From NCBI GenBank assembly GCA_009268125.1, contig WBOU01000001.1, forward strand, positions 124,001-188,000: a DNA stretch of 64,000 bases, in the 5' to 3' direction. The notes under the pieces are model-generated. The model was not told the DNA's origin. It searched no databases and saw only the letters and a program-made list of their open reading frames with translations. The position numbers were made by a program, and so were the translations under genes. The stretch comes from Chloroflexia bacterium SDU3-3 (GTDB lineage Bacteria; Chloroflexota; Chloroflexia; Chloroflexales; Roseiflexaceae). This document shows, one piece after another, positions 1 through 7,882 of this stretch (position 1 is its first letter; the number at the start of each line of letters is the position of its first letter).

Positions 1-279
1 CGCGCCCGAGTTGACAAAGCTGCGCGCGCCGATGTGGATGTTGTAGCCGTAGTCGCAGGCGAAGGGCGGCTTCACGAAGGTGCCCTCGCCAAAGGTGCCG
101 ACTAGCTCGCGGATAGCCGCCCAGGTCGTAGGGTCGTCGGGAGCGCCGGTGTTGAACTGGTGGGTCAGCTTGGATGCGCGCATGCCCTCGGCGGCCAGCT
201 GCGGGTCGTCGGCAATGTAGAGATCGCCCGCCAGCATGCGCTCGCGCATGGTGCGGGTGTCGGAAGGGTTGAGGATCAC
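1..279 (-). CDS. maa: Maltose/galactoside O-acetyltransferase, N-terminal part (runs off the left edge)
   Basis: Acetyl-CoA-dependent sugar O-acetyltransferase of the maltose/galactoside acetyltransferase family, cytoplasmic, with a left-handed beta-helix fold. Only the first 93 codons are present. The visible part has the family N-terminal helix (MRERMLAGDLYIADDP), the conserved LTHQFNT stretch, then FGEGTFVKPPFACDYGYNI and IGARSFVN, where the hexapeptide beta-helix begins. The start is taken as GTG at 279 because an AAAGGAG ribosome-binding site lies 8 nt upstream; an internal ATG at 249 is the alternative. The catalytic His lies beyond the edge, so activity cannot be judged. It is divergent from the MarR gene. 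The physiological substrate is unknown. Confidence 0.88.
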   Translation of the reverse strand, partial: MILNPSDTRTMRERMLAGDLYIADDPQLAAEGMRASKLTHQFNTGAPDDPTTWAAIRELVGTFGEGTFVKPPFACDYGYNIHIGARSFVNSGA

Positions 280-399
280 AGCAAAGACTCCTTTGATAAA
301 AGCATGACAACCGCGCCGCGGCTCACGCGATGGCCAGAGTATACCATGTTTTTCTGTATCGTTTCAGAAGAAAGGAGAGCCTCCTTTCCCTATGGGCTC

Positions 400-428
400 T
401 TGACAGATGCTTGGCAAAATCGTATACT
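400..428 (+). promoter_or_regulatory. Sigma-70 type promoter for the MarR gene
   Basis: TTGACA at 400-405 and TATACT at 423-428 are separated by exactly 17 nt, close to the housekeeping consensus. The element lies 54 nt before the MarR start codon. Confidence 0.75.
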
Positions 429-435
429 GCGATTA

Positions 436-451
436 AGTTAGACATCTAACT
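436..451. promoter_or_regulatory. Probable MarR autoregulatory operator
   Basis: A perfect dyad, AGTTAGA-CA-TCTAACT, lies just downstream of the -10 element and ahead of the MarR gene. Its half-site TTAGA recurs in the dyad upstream of the amidohydrolase. The position suits autorepression. Assignment to this MarR protein is inferred from location. Confidence 0.6.
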
Positions 452-481
452 ATTAGGCTTCTATCCAATGAAGGAGGGGAA

Positions 482-919
482 ATGGGGGAAGAAGCAGCAA
501 AACAGATCCGAACAGCCATAGCGCTGATCAACCAGCGCATGAAGCAGCAGCTCACCGAGCGGCTCCAGCCCTACCAGATCACCCCACAGCAGGCGCGGCT
601 GATTGGCTTTGTGGGCACTAAGCAGGAACAGGGGCAGACCATCTACCAGCGGGATATCGAGGAGGAGTTTGAGCTACGCGGGCCGTCGGTCACGAGTCTG
701 CTGCAAGGGCTGGAACGGAAGGGCTTTATTGCCCGTCGGGTCGATCCATCCGACGAGCGCCTGAAACAGGTGATTATTCTGCCCAAGGGCCTTGATCTAC
801 TCCACGATTTTGAGGCTGTATTTGCCCAGATAGATGAGCAGTTGATGCAGGGATTCAGCCCCGATCAGCAGCAACAGCTGGCACAGGCGCTTGAGCATAT
901 GGCGCAGAACGTGGTGTAG
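482..919 (+). CDS. MarR-family winged-helix transcriptional regulator
   Basis: 145-residue MarR-type dimeric repressor. Helices rich in Gln (residues 1-40) precede the winged helix, with a recognition region around LRGPSVTSLLQGLERKGFI and the wing RRVDPSDERLKQVIIL, the hallmark DxRxK-type wing of MarR proteins. The length is typical. A GGAGGGG ribosome-binding site sits directly before the ATG. It is followed by a putative amidohydrolase, and TTAGA-type dyads lie before both genes, so it probably controls itself and that enzyme. The ligand is not evident. Confidence 0.9.
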   Translation: MGEEAAKQIRTAIALINQRMKQQLTERLQPYQITPQQARLIGFVGTKQEQGQTIYQRDIEEEFELRGPSVTSLLQGLERKGFIARRVDPSDERLKQVIILPKGLDLLHDFEAVFAQIDEQLMQGFSPDQQQQLAQALEHMAQNVV

Positions 920-940
920 GCGGTGCCTTTTTTTTGTCAA

Positions 941-975
941 TTAGATAGAATCCTAACTGTAAGAACTCTATCTAA
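941..975. promoter_or_regulatory. Inverted repeat upstream of amidohydrolase, probable second MarR operator
   Basis: TTAGATAGA (941-949) and TCTATCTAA (967-975) form a perfect 9-bp dyad with a 17-nt loop, 29 bp before the amidohydrolase ATG. The TTAGA half-site matches the dyad at 436-451. Confidence 0.5.
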
Positions 976-1003
976 TCAACCAAGATCAAAAGAGGAGAAA
1001 ACC

Positions 1004-2218
1004 ATGATCACAGCGATCACAAACGCACGGATCTTTGACGGCGAGCAGGTTATCGACGCCCAGACAGTCGTGATCGATGGCAGCCAGATCGCCCTGGTGG
1101 GCGACGCTGTGCCCGCAGGAGCCACCGTGGTGGACGCCAGCGGTGCGACCCTACTGCCCGGCCTGATCGACGCTCACGTGCACACCGATGTGGATGGGCT
1201 ACGCGACGCGCTGCGGTTTGGCATCACCACCGAGCTAGAGATGATGGGGCACTGGACCGCGCAGGAGCGCCGCGAGGTGTCCGGGCGCGACGACCTGGCC
1301 GATGTGCGCTCGGCGGGACTGGGCATCACGCCGCCCGGCGGGCACCCCGACGAGCTGATGAGCGGCGAGATCCCGCCCGGCTACGAGGGCGACAACGCGC
1401 ACGACCACGAGCTGCCCGCGGTCTCCACGCCCGAGGAGGCGGCAAGCATGGTGGCCGAGCTGGTAGCCAGCGGCTCGGACTATATCAAGATCATGATCGA
1501 GGAGGGCAGCGTGCTGGGCGCGCCTGGGCTGCCCACGCCCAGCATGGCCGTGATCGAGACCGCCGTGCGCGAGGCCCACCGCCACGGCAAGCTGGCCATC
1601 GCCCACACGCTCACCGCTGACACCACCGAGCAGGCGATAGCCGCAGGGGTGGATGGCCTAGCCCATGTGTTTCTCGACCGCCCGCATACCCCGGCGCTGG
1701 TCGCGGCCATCGCCACCTCGGGCGCGTTCGTCACGCCCTGTTTATGCCTCAATGCCTCGATTATGGGCTTCAGCGGCGCAGCGCTGGCTGCCGACCCACG
1801 GGTGCAACCCAAGCTGAGCCAGGCCTGGCTGGACACGCTGTCGAGCAGCTTTAATACCTTTCCCCAGGGCGACTTTGCTGCGGTGCTAGCCACCGTCGCC
1901 GCGCTCCACGCCGCAGGCGTAGACATCCTGGTGGGCACCGATGTGTCGATGCCGCTGCCGCACCTGGGTGGCCTAGCCCATGGGGTCAGTGTGCACCACG
2001 AGCTGCAGCTGCTGGTGCGCGCGGGCCTGACGCCCGTCGAGGCGCTGCGGGCAGCCACATCGGCGCCTGCGCGGCGCTTCGGGCTAGCCGACCGTGGGCG
2101 AATCGCGCCAGGGCTGCGCGCCGACCTGCTGCTGGTGGAGGGCGACCCCAGCAGCGACATCAGCGCCACGCTCTCGATCCGCGCGGTGTGGCGGCGCGGG
2201 GTGCGCCAGGTGGTCTAG
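1004..2218 (+). CDS. Imidazolonepropionase-like metal-dependent amidohydrolase
   Basis: 404-residue amidohydrolase-superfamily enzyme: a TIM-barrel hydrolase with one or two metals, probably cytoplasmic. Visible motifs, in order, are the N-terminal composite beta-sandwich (ARIFDGEQVI, VIDGSQIALVGD), the metal-binding LIDAHVHTD, a Lys in YIKIMIEEG that could be carbamylated, metal-ligand His in AIAHTL and LAHVFLD, and the catalytic Asp in VGTDVSMP. The C-terminal strand (GLRADLLLVEGDP) closes the sandwich. The ATG at 1004 follows AGAGGAG; a longer reading from 923 would overlap the operator and lacks a ribosome-binding site. It lies downstream of the MarR gene with a matching dyad. The substrate is unknown; relatives act on prolidase-type dipeptides, lactones or N-acyl compounds. 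Confidence 0.88.
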   Translation: MITAITNARIFDGEQVIDAQTVVIDGSQIALVGDAVPAGATVVDASGATLLPGLIDAHVHTDVDGLRDALRFGITTELEMMGHWTAQERREVSGRDDLADVRSAGLGITPPGGHPDELMSGEIPPGYEGDNAHDHELPAVSTPEEAASMVAELVASGSDYIKIMIEEGSVLGAPGLPTPSMAVIETAVREAHRHGKLAIAHTLTADTTEQAIAAGVDGLAHVFLDRPHTPALVAAIATSGAFVTPCLCLNASIMGFSGAALAADPRVQPKLSQAWLDTLSSSFNTFPQGDFAAVLATVAALHAAGVDILVGTDVSMPLPHLGGLAHGVSVHHELQLLVRAGLTPVEALRAATSAPARRFGLADRGRIAPGLRADLLLVEGDPSSDISATLSIRAVWRRGVRQVV

Positions 2219-2286
2219 CAGCGCGAGCGATCGGTGGTAATGTTGGTCAAACCTTCTCCCTAACACACGAGATCGGCCATCATCAC

Positions 2287-2326
2287 AAAAAGCGGTGCGG
2301 CATGAAGACCATGCCGCACCGCTTTT
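2287..2326. terminator. Strong bidirectional Rho-independent terminator
   Basis: A perfect 17-bp hairpin with A-tract and T-tract flanks (AAAAGCGGTGCGGCATG, loop AAGAC, complementary arm ending GCTTTT) lies 68 nt after the amidohydrolase stop. Confidence 0.85.
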
Positions 2327-2768
2327 AAACCAGTGCGCTCCTCAGGCATGAGGCGTACAGTACCCCCAGTGCCGCCAGTGCAAGGTGTGACAACTTTCCT
2401 GGATTCGCCCCTGGGGCGGCGCAGCGAGATAAAGAACGTATGAGAAAAGAAACATCTATGCGCACTATCTGCTATCAACACCCAAACTTACTCGTGTCAC
2501 TTTTAGCTATCGATAGCATCGCTACAAACCGTAAGGGTTTCACAACCATAGGAAAGAATCGGCCCTTTGAGGGGTGAAAATCACCCAATCCTACGCTTTC
2601 GCCTCATCTTAACAGTGGTATCATTCATCCTAGTGTCGTGATCGTGATCAGCAGAGATGGCAGCTACACGCGGCCTGGGGCGAGCTTTGCCCCACGGGCC
2701 GCCGCCAGGGTAGGTTTTTTTCCCGAGGCGGATCATGCGATACATTTTCAGCTTGCGGGAAGGAAATC
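2327..2768. other. Intergenic region before the ABC exporter genes
   Basis: No gene is supported here. A short G+C-rich hairpin (CCTGGGGC/GCCCCACGG) at about 2673-2692 and a T7 run at 2716-2722 sit shortly before the exporter start. They are not adjacent enough for a convincing attenuator. I could not pick out a convincing promoter. Confidence 0.4.
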
Positions 2769-4520
2769 ATGATCAAAAAATTACTAGGCTATGTCGGCGA
2801 GTATCGCATGTACGCCATAGCCACCCCGCTCTTCATTATCGGCGAGGTCATCATGGAGGTGCTGATCCCCCTGGTGATGGCCCACATTATCGACACGGGC
2901 ATCCAGGGCAGCGGCGGCATCGGCTACACCATCAAGATGGGCGGCCTAATGGTGGTGATGGCCCTGATCTCGCTGCTGTTTGGCGCGGCCGCCGGGCGCA
3001 CCGCCGCCGTGGCCGCCATGGGCTTCGCCCGCAACCTGCGCAACGATCTGTTCAACAAGGTGCAAGATTTCTCGTTCTCGAACGTGGACAAGTTCTCCAC
3101 CGGCTCGCTAGTCACACGGCTCACCACCGATGTCACCAACACCCAGAACGCCTTCATGATGATCCTGCGCCTAGGCTTCCGTGCGCCGATCATGTTCATC
3201 AGCGCCTGTGTGCTGGCAGTGTTTGTCAATCCACGGCTCTCGCTGATCTTCCTAGTGGCCATCCCGCTGCTGGGCACGGCGCTGTTCCTGATCATCAGCA
3301 AGGCCCACCCGCGCTTCCTGCGCATGATGAAGACCTACGACAAGCTCAACACGGTGGTGCAGGAGAACTTGGTGGGCATCCGGGTGGTCAAGGCCTTCGT
3401 GCGCGAGCCGCACGAGAACGCCAAGTTCAGCGCCACCGCCGACGAGGTGCGCCGCGCCCAGGTGTTCGCCGAGAAGTTGGTGATCCTCAACATGCCGATC
3501 ATGCAGCTCTCCATGTACGCCTGTATCGTCGCCGTGCTGTGGTTTGGCGGCAACATGGTGGTGGGCGGCAGCTTCGCGATCGGCCAGCTCTCTAGCTTTA
3601 TCAGCTACAACGGCCAGATCCTGATGTCGCTGATGATGCTCTCGATGATCTTCATCATCTCGATCATCTCCTACGCCTCGGTCGACCGGATCATGGAGGT
3701 GCTGAACGAGCAGCCCGACATTCGCGACGCCGAAGGCGCTGCCGACGTGCGGCTGCGCGATGGCTCGATCGAGTTCCGCGACGTGTCGTTCAGCTACACC
3801 GGCGACGCCAGCAACCCCACGCTCGCCCACGTGAGCCTGAGGATCGAGTCGGGGCAGACCATCGGCATCATCGGCGGCACTGGCTCGGCCAAGACCTCGC
3901 TGGTCCAGCTCATCCCACGGCTCTACGACACACTGGGCGGCGAGCTGCTGGTGGGCGGCCATAGTGTGCGCGACTACCCGCTGCACACCCTGCGCAGCGA
4001 CGTGGCCATGGTGCTGCAGAAAAACGTGCTGTTCTCGGGCAGCATCCGCGACAACATCCGGTGGGGCGACCACGACGCCACCGACGAGCAGATCATCGAG
4101 GCGTGCAAGGCCGCGCAGGCCCACGACTTCATTATGTCGTTCCCCGACGGCTACGACACCGACCTGGGGCAGGGCGGCGTGAATGTCTCGGGCGGCCAGA
4201 AGCAGCGGCTCTGCATCGCGCGGGCGTTGCTCAAGCGCCCCAAGATCATCATCCTGGACGACTCGACCAGCGCCGTGGACACCGCCACCGACAGTAAGAT
4301 CCGCGCGGCTTTTAAAGAGAAGCTGAAGGACACCACCACCATTATCATCGCCCAGCGGATCACATCCGTCTCCGAGGCCGACAAGATCATCGTGCTGAAC
4401 GATGGCCAGGTCGATGGTTTCGGCACCCACAGCGAGCTGATGGCGCAGAACGAGATCTACCGCGAGGTCTACATGTCGCAGCAGAAAGGAGTGGAGCAGT
4501 ATGCGGGGACCAACGCGTAA
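2769..4520 (+). CDS. ABC exporter half-transporter, degenerate-site subunit (MdlA/TM287-like)
   Basis: 583 residues: an ABC_membrane type-1 exporter domain with six transmembrane helices (about 1-310), then a nucleotide-binding domain (about 335-575). The signature is intact (VSGGQKQR), but three catalytic positions are altered. Walker A reads GGTGSAKT at 369-376, with Ala374 replacing the usual Gly. Asp498 follows Walker B Asp497 in place of the catalytic Glu, and Gln529 replaces the switch His. This is the pattern of the degenerate subunit of heterodimeric exporters such as TM287/288. The next gene overlaps by 20 nt and supplies the partner. The ATG has GGAAGGA upstream. The substrate is unknown; multidrug or lipid export is typical of the family. 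Confidence 0.92.
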   Translation: MIKKLLGYVGEYRMYAIATPLFIIGEVIMEVLIPLVMAHIIDTGIQGSGGIGYTIKMGGLMVVMALISLLFGAAAGRTAAVAAMGFARNLRNDLFNKVQDFSFSNVDKFSTGSLVTRLTTDVTNTQNAFMMILRLGFRAPIMFISACVLAVFVNPRLSLIFLVAIPLLGTALFLIISKAHPRFLRMMKTYDKLNTVVQENLVGIRVVKAFVREPHENAKFSATADEVRRAQVFAEKLVILNMPIMQLSMYACIVAVLWFGGNMVVGGSFAIGQLSSFISYNGQILMSLMMLSMIFIISIISYASVDRIMEVLNEQPDIRDAEGAADVRLRDGSIEFRDVSFSYTGDASNPTLAHVSLRIESGQTIGIIGGTGSAKTSLVQLIPRLYDTLGGELLVGGHSVRDYPLHTLRSDVAMVLQKNVLFSGSIRDNIRWGDHDATDEQIIEACKAAQAHDFIMSFPDGYDTDLGQGGVNVSGGQKQRLCIARALLKRPKIIILDDSTSAVDTATDSKIRAAFKEKLKDTTTIIIAQRITSVSEADKIIVLNDGQVDGFGTHSELMAQNEIYREVYMSQQKGVEQYAGTNA

Positions 4521-6420
4521 TCAGCAGCAGCAACAGGGGCAGCAAGGGCGCAGCGGCAAGCCGAAAAATGTCTGGAAGACCCTGGGGCGGGTGTTTTCCT
4601 ATATGGCCGAGTATCGCGCGCTGTTCGTCGGGGTGGTCGTTGGGATCATCTTCAGTGCCAGCACGCAGATCGTAGGCACCGCGCTGCTGCAGCGCGTGAT
4701 CGACAACTCGCTGCTGCCCATGCTGCGCGAGGGGGCGACGCCCGAGCGCATGGCCAGCTTCGTGGGCACCCTGGTGGCCATGGCGGCGATCTACCTGCTG
4801 GGCGCGCTATGCACCTATGGCTACAGCCGCGCCATGCTCTACATCTCCACCAACACGCTGCTCAAGCTGCGGCGCGACCTGTTCACCAAGATGGAGGCGC
4901 TGCCCATCCGCTACTTCGACACCCACACCCACGGCGAGCTGATGAGCCGCTACACCAACGACACCGACACCATCCGCGAGATGCTGTCGAACAGCGTGGC
5001 CAACTTCATCTCATCGGCGATCACGGTGGTGGCGGCTTTCTCGATGCTGCTCTACTACAGCTGGCAGCTCACCATTTTGGTCGTCCTGATGCTGGGCGTG
5101 ATGATGTTCACCATCCAGAAGATCGGCGGGCAGAGCCGCATCTTCTTCAAGAAGCAGCAGGAGGAGCTGGGCAAGGTCAACGGCTACATCGAGGAGATGA
5201 TCGAGGGACAGAAGGTGGTGAAGGTGTTCTGCCACGAGGAGCAAACCAAGCGCGAGTTCCACGCCCTGAACGACGGGCTGCGCGAGGCCGCCACCAGCGC
5301 CAACACCTTCGCCAACATCCTGATGCCGATCATGAACAACCTGTCGAACATCCTCTACGCCCTCACCACCATGGTCGGCAGCCTGCTGGCGATCTACGGC
5401 TTCCTGACCACCGGCGCGGTGGTGGCCTTCCTGCAGCTCACCCGCAACTTCACCATGCCGATCACCCAGATGTCGCAGCAGCTGAACACCGTGCTCTCGG
5501 CGCTGGCCGGGGCCGAGCGGATCTTCGAGGTGATCGACGAGCAGCCCGAGGCCGATGACGGCTACGTGACGCTGGTGAACGCCACCCTCGCGCCCGACGG
5601 TGCGCTAGCCGAGGCCGAGGGATACACCGGCACATGGGCCTGGCGGCACCCCCACCGCTCCGACGGGCGCGTGACCTACACCAAGGTCGAAGGCCGCGTG
5701 GAGTTCGACAACGTGGTGTTCGGCTACGAGCCAAACAAGACCGTGCTAAACGGCATCTCGCTCTACGCCAAGCCGGGCCAGAAGATCGCCTTTGTTGGCT
5801 CGACCGGCGCGGGCAAGACCACGATCACCAACCTGATCAACCGCTTCTACGATGTGCCTGACGGCAAGATCCGCTACGACGGCATCAACATCAACAAGAT
5901 CAAGAAGGATGACCTGCGCCGCTCGCTCTCCATGGTGCTTCAGGACACCCACCTGTTCACCGGCACGATCATGGAGAACATCCGCTACGGCAAGCTGGAT
6001 GCGACCGACGAGGAGTGCATCGCCGCCGCCAAGCTGGCCAACGCCGACTTCTTCATCCGCCACCTGCCGCAGGGCTACGAGACGGTGCTCTCCGCCGATG
6101 GCACCAACCTCTCGCAGGGCCAGCGCCAGCTGCTGGCGATCGCCCGCGCCGCCGTGGCCAACCCGCCGGTGCTCATCCTCGACGAGGCCACCTCGTCGAT
6201 CGACACCCGCACCGAGGCGCTGATCGAGAAGGGCATGGACAGCTTGATGGAGGGCCGCACGGTGTTCGTGATCGCCCACCGGCTCTCGACGGTGCGCAAC
6301 TCCAACGCGATCATGGTGCTAGAGCACGGCAGGATCATCGAGCGCGGCAACCACGACGAGCTGATCGCCCAGCGGGGCAAGTACTACCAGCTCTACACCG
6401 GCATGTTCGAGCTTTCCTAG
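4501..6420 (+). CDS. ABC exporter half-transporter, catalytic subunit (MdlB/TM288-like)
   Basis: 639 residues: a short Gln-rich N-terminus, six transmembrane helices (about 35-340), a linker insert between the membrane domain and the nucleotide-binding domain (about 360-395, with GTWAWRHPHR), then the ATPase. Walker A GSTGAGKT (433-440), Walker B LILDEA with catalytic Glu562, and switch His593 are all canonical. The signature is LSQGQ (537-541) rather than LSGGQ. In heterodimers this signature completes the degenerate site of the partner, so one consensus and one degenerate ATP site are expected. The start overlaps the upstream gene, with GAAAGGAG nearby, indicating coupled translation. Confidence 0.93.
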   Translation: MRGPTRNQQQQQGQQGRSGKPKNVWKTLGRVFSYMAEYRALFVGVVVGIIFSASTQIVGTALLQRVIDNSLLPMLREGATPERMASFVGTLVAMAAIYLLGALCTYGYSRAMLYISTNTLLKLRRDLFTKMEALPIRYFDTHTHGELMSRYTNDTDTIREMLSNSVANFISSAITVVAAFSMLLYYSWQLTILVVLMLGVMMFTIQKIGGQSRIFFKKQQEELGKVNGYIEEMIEGQKVVKVFCHEEQTKREFHALNDGLREAATSANTFANILMPIMNNLSNILYALTTMVGSLLAIYGFLTTGAVVAFLQLTRNFTMPITQMSQQLNTVLSALAGAERIFEVIDEQPEADDGYVTLVNATLAPDGALAEAEGYTGTWAWRHPHRSDGRVTYTKVEGRVEFDNVVFGYEPNKTVLNGISLYAKPGQKIAFVGSTGAGKTTITNLINRFYDVPDGKIRYDGININKIKKDDLRRSLSMVLQDTHLFTGTIMENIRYGKLDATDEECIAAAKLANADFFIRHLPQGYETVLSADGTNLSQGQRQLLAIARAAVANPPVLILDEATSSIDTRTEALIEKGMDSLMEGRTVFVIAHRLSTVRNSNAIMVLEHGRIIERGNHDELIAQRGKYYQLYTGMFELS

Positions 6421-6525
6421 CGGCCCTGGCGGGCGGCACACCGGGGCTGGGGCCAGATCTGGTCTCAGCCCCTTCTCGTTGGGCGGTATGCTATACTTGG
6501 GCAGTGTAAAAAAGGAGCGCAGGCG

Positions 6526-7176
6526 ATGTTTGAAGGCTGGCTCAGCAGCGTGCGATCGCAGCTCGGCGCGCTGCTGAATATGGACGGCAAGCTGTTCATG
6601 CACTATACGATCCCAGGGCACACCGTTCCCGAGCACGCTATCCGCGAGCTAGAGGAGGATGTCGCGCAGCACGAGGGCTGCCCAGCCCATATCCCAGATG
6701 ATCTGCGCAGCTTCGGCCAGCATGTGAACAGCGTCAGCTTCTTCTGGGAGCGGCTCGACCGATATGCCTCGCACGCGTGGGGAAAGGCGACCCTCCCGCA
6801 CCTCTTTGCTATCTACGCCCCCTACCTACCCGACGACGGCGAGGATACAGATCGCGACAGCATCGTGTTTGACCGCATCGACGAAAGAAGCTGGGTCAGC
6901 ATCACTATCGACCTCGACGGACAGCGCCCGGGCCTGCGCTACCACTGCGCAGAAAACACGGGTGGGTCTCCGCTCGATCTCAGCCTGCCGCAGTACCTCC
7001 ACACGCTGTGCGCGCTCCGTGGCCTGTATGGCTGGCAGGCGCTCTTCACCCACGGCGAGCACGCTGGCCAGGGCAGCACGCGGCGCGAGCAGATCGCCCG
7101 GCAGATCGCCGCGCTGTTCCCCGACACCGATATCACGCGGCTTCTGCGGCAGAGCGAGGGGCGCACCGATGTTTGA
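6526..7176 (+). CDS. SMI1/KNR4 (SUKH)-like protein, first of a tandem pair
   Basis: 216 residues, no signal peptide or membrane segment. I do not recognise it with certainty. The stretch IPDDLRSFGQHVNSVSFFWERL resembles the SUKH/SMI1-KNR4 core (acidic-proline DLR-F followed by aromatic residues), and the C-terminal part (ALRGLYGWQALF, then IAAQIAALFPDTDITRLL-like helix) is shared with the next gene, showing a tandem duplication. AAAAAGGAG precedes the ATG. Its stop overlaps the next start by 8 nt. SUKH proteins often act as toxin immunity proteins, but no toxin gene is seen beside it, so the role is open. Confidence 0.5.
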   Translation: MFEGWLSSVRSQLGALLNMDGKLFMHYTIPGHTVPEHAIRELEEDVAQHEGCPAHIPDDLRSFGQHVNSVSFFWERLDRYASHAWGKATLPHLFAIYAPYLPDDGEDTDRDSIVFDRIDERSWVSITIDLDGQRPGLRYHCAENTGGSPLDLSLPQYLHTLCALRGLYGWQALFTHGEHAGQGSTRREQIARQIAALFPDTDITRLLRQSEGRTDV

Positions 7177-7813
7177 AACCTACCACGCGCGGCTGAACGC
7201 TGCGCTCATTCAGCTCCAGTCGCTCCCGCTGACCTGGTTCGCACTCCAGCGGGCCGTGGGCGAGTCCATCCCCGAGCTTGAGGCGCTCATCGGCGCGGCG
7301 CTCCTTCGCGAGGAAGGCATCCATGACTTCCAGCTCCCGCCCCTGATGCGCGACCTTGGGCTGCACGTCGGGCATATCCTGATCGGGTGGCACCACCCGC
7401 CGCTGGCTGGTAGGCTGGTGGAGGGGTGCGCGCACATCCATCGGCTCGCCGAACTGTACGCCCCATTTGATGCGCAGTGGGAGGACGACAGCCCCCAGCC
7501 GCTCGATCTGCGGCAGAACTACACCCCATTTGACTGGATGCACCACGACTACCACGTGCTATGCAAGTGGAGCAACAGCGCCCAAGCGCCAGAGCTGTAC
7601 TACTTCACCGCCGAATCCGGCCAGCGCTACCGGCTGGGCCTGAATATTGAGCAGTACCTCGACGCGCTGATCGAGACGCGCGGCATATTCCGCTGGCAGG
7701 AGCTTTTCATCCGCGACGAGCGCTTCCAGCCAGACATCGGCTTCCTCAACCGGCTGCGCGCCCAGATCGCCGCGCTGTTCCCCGACGCCGATATCACGCG
7801 CTTTGAGCCATAG
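7169..7813 (+). CDS. SMI1/KNR4 (SUKH)-like protein, second of a tandem pair
   Basis: 214 residues from the ATG at 7169, which overlaps the previous stop by 8 nt. The longer open frame upstream of this ATG is a shadow of the first paralog. Shared features with that paralog are a middle acidic/aromatic segment (ELYAPFD.. against AIYAPYLP..), RGIFRWQELFI near residue 180, and the C-terminal helix IAALFPDADITRF. Overall divergence is high, so the duplication is old. Both are probably cytoplasmic. The function is unknown; a SUKH-type fold is only suggested. Confidence 0.5.
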   Translation: MFETYHARLNAALIQLQSLPLTWFALQRAVGESIPELEALIGAALLREEGIHDFQLPPLMRDLGLHVGHILIGWHHPPLAGRLVEGCAHIHRLAELYAPFDAQWEDDSPQPLDLRQNYTPFDWMHHDYHVLCKWSNSAQAPELYYFTAESGQRYRLGLNIEQYLDALIETRGIFRWQELFIRDERFQPDIGFLNRLRAQIAALFPDADITRFEP

Positions 7814-7882
7814 AGATGGCATCTATCGTGTATACGCTCAGGCGCGAACCTGCGCCCGCCCATAGCACCCAAGGAACCAGCA

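Noticed and set aside
160-441. 93-codon plus-strand open frame
   Set aside because: It is antisense to the acetyltransferase and crosses the MarR promoter. The protein resembles nothing and codon pattern is that of a shadow.
3252-4430. 392-codon minus-strand open frame
   Set aside because: Antisense to the ABC exporter. His/Asp/Val-rich composition is typical of a GC-rich shadow of a real gene.
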